From JBGLNJ01 sp964353405 (GTDB lineage Bacteria > Chloroflexota > Anaerolineae > Fen-1058): 5,921 bases of DNA. The translations under genes and the position numbers were made by a program. Positions 3,895 through 5,921 of the stretch are shown piece by piece (positions within the stretch are counted from its first letter, which is position 1; each line of letters starts with the position of its first letter). Below the pieces are notes generated by a model. That model saw only the letters and a list, made by a program, of their open reading frames with translations. It had not been told where the DNA came from and did not search any database. The stretch is from positions 1-5,921 of the forward strand of contig CAYGWJ010000256.1 of NCBI GenBank assembly GCA_964353405.1, written 5' to 3'.

Positions 3895-5516
3895 GACTCG
3901 GCTTGCATCCCCTCGGCCAAGCCGCGCTGACCGTCGAGCTGGGCGACCGGATCTCTCCGGCCATCAACGCGCGCGTTCACGCGCTCCATGCCGACCTCAC
4001 GGCCACCCCCTTGCCCGGTCTGATCGAATGCGTCCCGGCGTATCGGTCGCTGACGCTTCACTATGATCCTCTGCTTCTCGCACTGGATGAACTCGCCAAC
4101 ACCGTTACCCAGCGCATGGCCCATCTGAAAGAGAGCCGCGCACATAGCCATCAACACCTGCACGTCATCCCGGTGACCTACGGCGGCGAGTTCGGGCCAG
4201 ACCTCCAGGCTGTCGCAGAGCAAGTCGGGCTGACCCCGGAGCAGGTCATCTCCGAGCACAGCCGGATGACCTATCGCGTGTACATGCTCGGCTTCTCGCC
4301 CGGCTTTCCATACCTGGGCCGAACGTCCGCCCGGCTCGACGTGGCTCGACTCTCTACGCCTCGCACGCGCGTGCCGGCCGGGTCGGTGGCGATCGCGGGA
4401 AGGCAGACGGGTATTTATCCTTCGTCAACGCCCGGCGGCTGGCGCTTGCTGGGACGCACCGGCTGGCGCTTCTTTGACCCAACCCGAACGCCACCGGCTC
4501 GATTGCAGCCGGGCGACCAGGTACGCTTTCGCCCGGCCTCGCCGCTTGAAGCTGGATTGGCCAATGAACCCGCTCCCGATTGGGGAGCACCGGCAACTCT
4601 AGGCCATATCGAAGGCCGTCCAACGATAAGAGTGCTCGACGGCGGGCTGTTGACCACCGTGCAAGATGGGGGGCGTTTTGGCTTTCAGTCTGTGGGCGTT
4701 CCGGTTTCGGGCGCGATGGACGGCGCCGCGCTGCGAGCGGCCAACCAGTTGGTGGGCAATGCGCCCGATGCGCCTGCCCTGGAAATCACGCTGGCTGGGC
4801 CTCAATTGAGTTTTCTCGATGATGCGTTGATTGCCGTGACCGGTGCTGACCTTTCGTTGTGGGTCGAGTGGCCGGATGGCAGCCGCTTCGATCTGCCCGG
4901 CTGGCTGGCCATTTATCTGCGCCGGGGCAGTCGCCTGGGCTTTGCTGGGCGGCGGTCAGGCTGCCGGGCTTATCTCGCCATTGCAGGGGGAATACGTGTG
5001 CCTCTAGTGTTAGGCTCGGCCTCCACCTGTCTGGCTGGGGAATTCGGTGGAGTCGCCGGGCGGCGGCTCCAAGCCGGCGACCTGTTGTCGGCCCAAACCC
5101 TCGCAAGTGACACTGCGCTCCGCGCCGGGCGAGCCTGGCCCACTCACCTTCGGCCCCCCTATTCGAATGGCCCGGTTCTGCGCGTCTTGCCCGGCCCGAA
5201 TTGGCGACAGTTCACGCGCGAGGCACAGGCAGCGTTTCTCTCGTCCGAGTATGAGGTGCAACCGGCCTCGGATCGCGTTGGGGTCAGGCTCCAGGGGCTG
5301 ACATTACAACGGCGAATATCAGCCGAGGTCATTTCATGCGGCGTGACAACAGGCAGCATTCAGGTTCCGGCCGATGGTCAGCCGATCGTTCTCGGCGCAG
5401 ACCGGCAGACCGTCGGCGGTTATCCGCAGATTGCGGTTGTCATCGGGCCAGACCTGCCCCTGTTAGCGCAACTCGTGCCGGGAGATCGCATCTCTTTCCA
5501 GCGCGTGACGCTGTAG
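3891..5516 (+). CDS. pxpBC: 5-oxoprolinase subunits B and C fused (PxpB-PxpC)
   Basis: A 541-residue fusion of the two subunits that, with PxpA, form the ATP-dependent 5-oxoprolinase (earlier called KipI/KipA or allophanate hydrolase-like subunits 1 and 2). PxpB part, about residues 1-217: MLGFSPGFPYLG (132-143) and TPRTRVPAGSVAIAGRQTG (156-174), then PGGWRLLGRT. A linker of about 25 residues leads to the PxpC part from about 245: LLTTVQDGGR (253-262), VPVSGAMD (270-277), LEITLAGP (297-304), and near the end SDRVGVRL (460-467), VPADGQPIVL (492-501) and GGYPQ (509-513). The summed length fits both subunits in full. The start is the GTG at 3891, overlapping the pxpA stop as GTGA; only a weak AAGG lies upstream, so translation is probably coupled. 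The ATG at 3801 lies within pxpA and is unlikely. Confidence 0.93.
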   Translation: MRLGLHPLGQAALTVELGDRISPAINARVHALHADLTATPLPGLIECVPAYRSLTLHYDPLLLALDELANTVTQRMAHLKESRAHSHQHLHVIPVTYGGEFGPDLQAVAEQVGLTPEQVISEHSRMTYRVYMLGFSPGFPYLGRTSARLDVARLSTPRTRVPAGSVAIAGRQTGIYPSSTPGGWRLLGRTGWRFFDPTRTPPARLQPGDQVRFRPASPLEAGLANEPAPDWGAPATLGHIEGRPTIRVLDGGLLTTVQDGGRFGFQSVGVPVSGAMDGAALRAANQLVGNAPDAPALEITLAGPQLSFLDDALIAVTGADLSLWVEWPDGSRFDLPGWLAIYLRRGSRLGFAGRRSGCRAYLAIAGGIRVPLVLGSASTCLAGEFGGVAGRRLQAGDLLSAQTLASDTALRAGRAWPTHLRPPYSNGPVLRVLPGPNWRQFTREAQAAFLSSEYEVQPASDRVGVRLQGLTLQRRISAEVISCGVTTGSIQVPADGQPIVLGADRQTVGGYPQIAVVIGPDLPLLAQLVPGDRISFQRVTL

Positions 5517-5524
5517 AGAACGGG

Positions 5525-5921
5525 TCAGTTATTCGGCGCGCCCGCGTCCACCCATTGGGTGATGATACGGATTTGAGCAGGTAGCAGCCTGGGCCCCTTC
5601 TTGGGCATCTTGCCGTTCGAGATCAGCTCGATCAAGAGACTGTTACCCGACTTGCCCGGATCAACCACGGGACCGTTTTCTGACCCTGCCATGACATCGG
5701 CGTACGACTTGAGCGCCAGGCTTGCATCCGTGTTTTCCCCGCCGTGGCACTTGACGCACACACTTTGAAAGATGGGCAAAACATCTTTAGAAAAGCTCAC
5801 CGCTCCCGCTTGAGGCGCAGCGGCAGCCGTTGTGGCCGGGCGGGCCGCTGCTGGCGTGTTCGTCGCAGGCGCCGGGGTGCTGGTCGCCGCTGCCGGCGTG
5901 CTCGTCGCGGGTACAGGAGCG
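5525..5921 (-). CDS. Exported cytochrome c-domain protein with Thr/Pro/Ala-rich linker, 5' end missing
   Basis: The frame is open from the window edge (first full codon ending at 5920) to TGA at 5525-5527, so only the C-terminal 131 or so residues are visible. First comes a low-complexity stretch of about 40 residues with repeats such as ATSTPA and ATNTPA. A compact domain follows: FSKDVLPIFQSVCVKCHGG holds one CxxCH haem c site, and GKMPKKGP offers the likely distal Met ligand before the end QWVDAGAPNN. This resembles the small cytochrome c domain found in planctomycete and Chloroflexi surface proteins. Haem attachment requires export, and the linker suggests a membrane- or lipid-anchored N-terminus beyond the window. 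Role: probably electron transfer on the outer face of the membrane; partners unknown. It converges on pxpBC with an 8-bp gap and no clear terminator between. Confidence 0.85.
   Translation of the reverse strand, partial: APVPATSTPAAATSTPAPATNTPAAARPATTAAAAPQAGAVSFSKDVLPIFQSVCVKCHGGENTDASLALKSYADVMAGSENGPVVDPGKSGNSLLIELISNGKMPKKGPRLLPAQIRIITQWVDAGAPNN

Noticed and set aside
4354..5106. Several minus-strand frames opposite pxpBC
   Set aside because: They are arginine- and proline-rich shadows of a GC-rich gene without recognisable motifs or ribosome binding sites.
5517..5563. Terminator between the convergent pxpBC and cytochrome genes
   Set aside because: Only 8 bp separate the genes, and the nearest inverted repeat (CACCC/GGGTG) has a 5-bp stem inside the cytochrome coding region with no T run.

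Overview
The window is a GC-rich bacterial segment of divergent operon architecture. Gene content (a 2-oxoacid:ferredoxin oxidoreductase with separate small subunits, a PxpB-PxpC fusion, a Thr/Pro/Ala-linked secreted cytochrome c) and the long octamer arrays suggest an environmental, probably metagenome-derived bacterium. Chloroflexota (Anaerolineae-like) is my best guess, but this is inference and not proven by the sequence.

Left half, minus strand (2825 down to 1): one operon read korD, korA, korB, then the first codons of a further gene cut by the window edge, probably korC. These genes encode the ferredoxin-like, alpha and beta subunits of a 2-oxoglutarate-type 2-oxoacid:ferredoxin oxidoreductase. 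A good promoter (TTGACA, 17 bp, TAGGCT) is followed by a leader of about 170 nt holding a terminator-like hairpin, then a TTG start behind a perfect AGGAGG. The korA-korB gap and the gap after korB hold arrays of an 8-bp repeat (AGGGTGAC on the coding strand). In both cases the array supplies the last codons and the TGA stop of the gene before it.

Middle (2826-3072): the space between the two divergent promoters. It holds a 20-bp palindrome and, inserted at it, a 196-bp element made of two identical 94-bp imperfect palindromes 8 bp apart, flanked by an exact 8-bp direct repeat (GGACTAGC). This looks like a small non-autonomous (MITE-like) insertion with its target duplication. Removing it leaves the two -35 boxes only 43 bp apart around the palindrome, an arrangement typical of a shared operator.

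Right half, plus strand (3073-5516): promoter TTGTAC-17-TATAAT, pxpA, then a pxpB-pxpC fusion starting on a GTG that overlaps the pxpA stop (GTGA). Together they make the ATP-dependent 5-oxoprolinase that opens pyroglutamate to glutamate. Deamination of glutamate gives 2-oxoglutarate, the likely substrate of the divergent Kor complex, so the two operons could form one catabolic route (inference).

Right edge, minus strand: the 3' part of an exported cytochrome c-domain protein with a Thr/Pro/Ala-rich linker, convergent with pxpBC and only 8 bp from it. The most unusual signals are the double foldback element with its target duplication, the octamer arrays at the kor stop codons and the hairpin in the kor leader.
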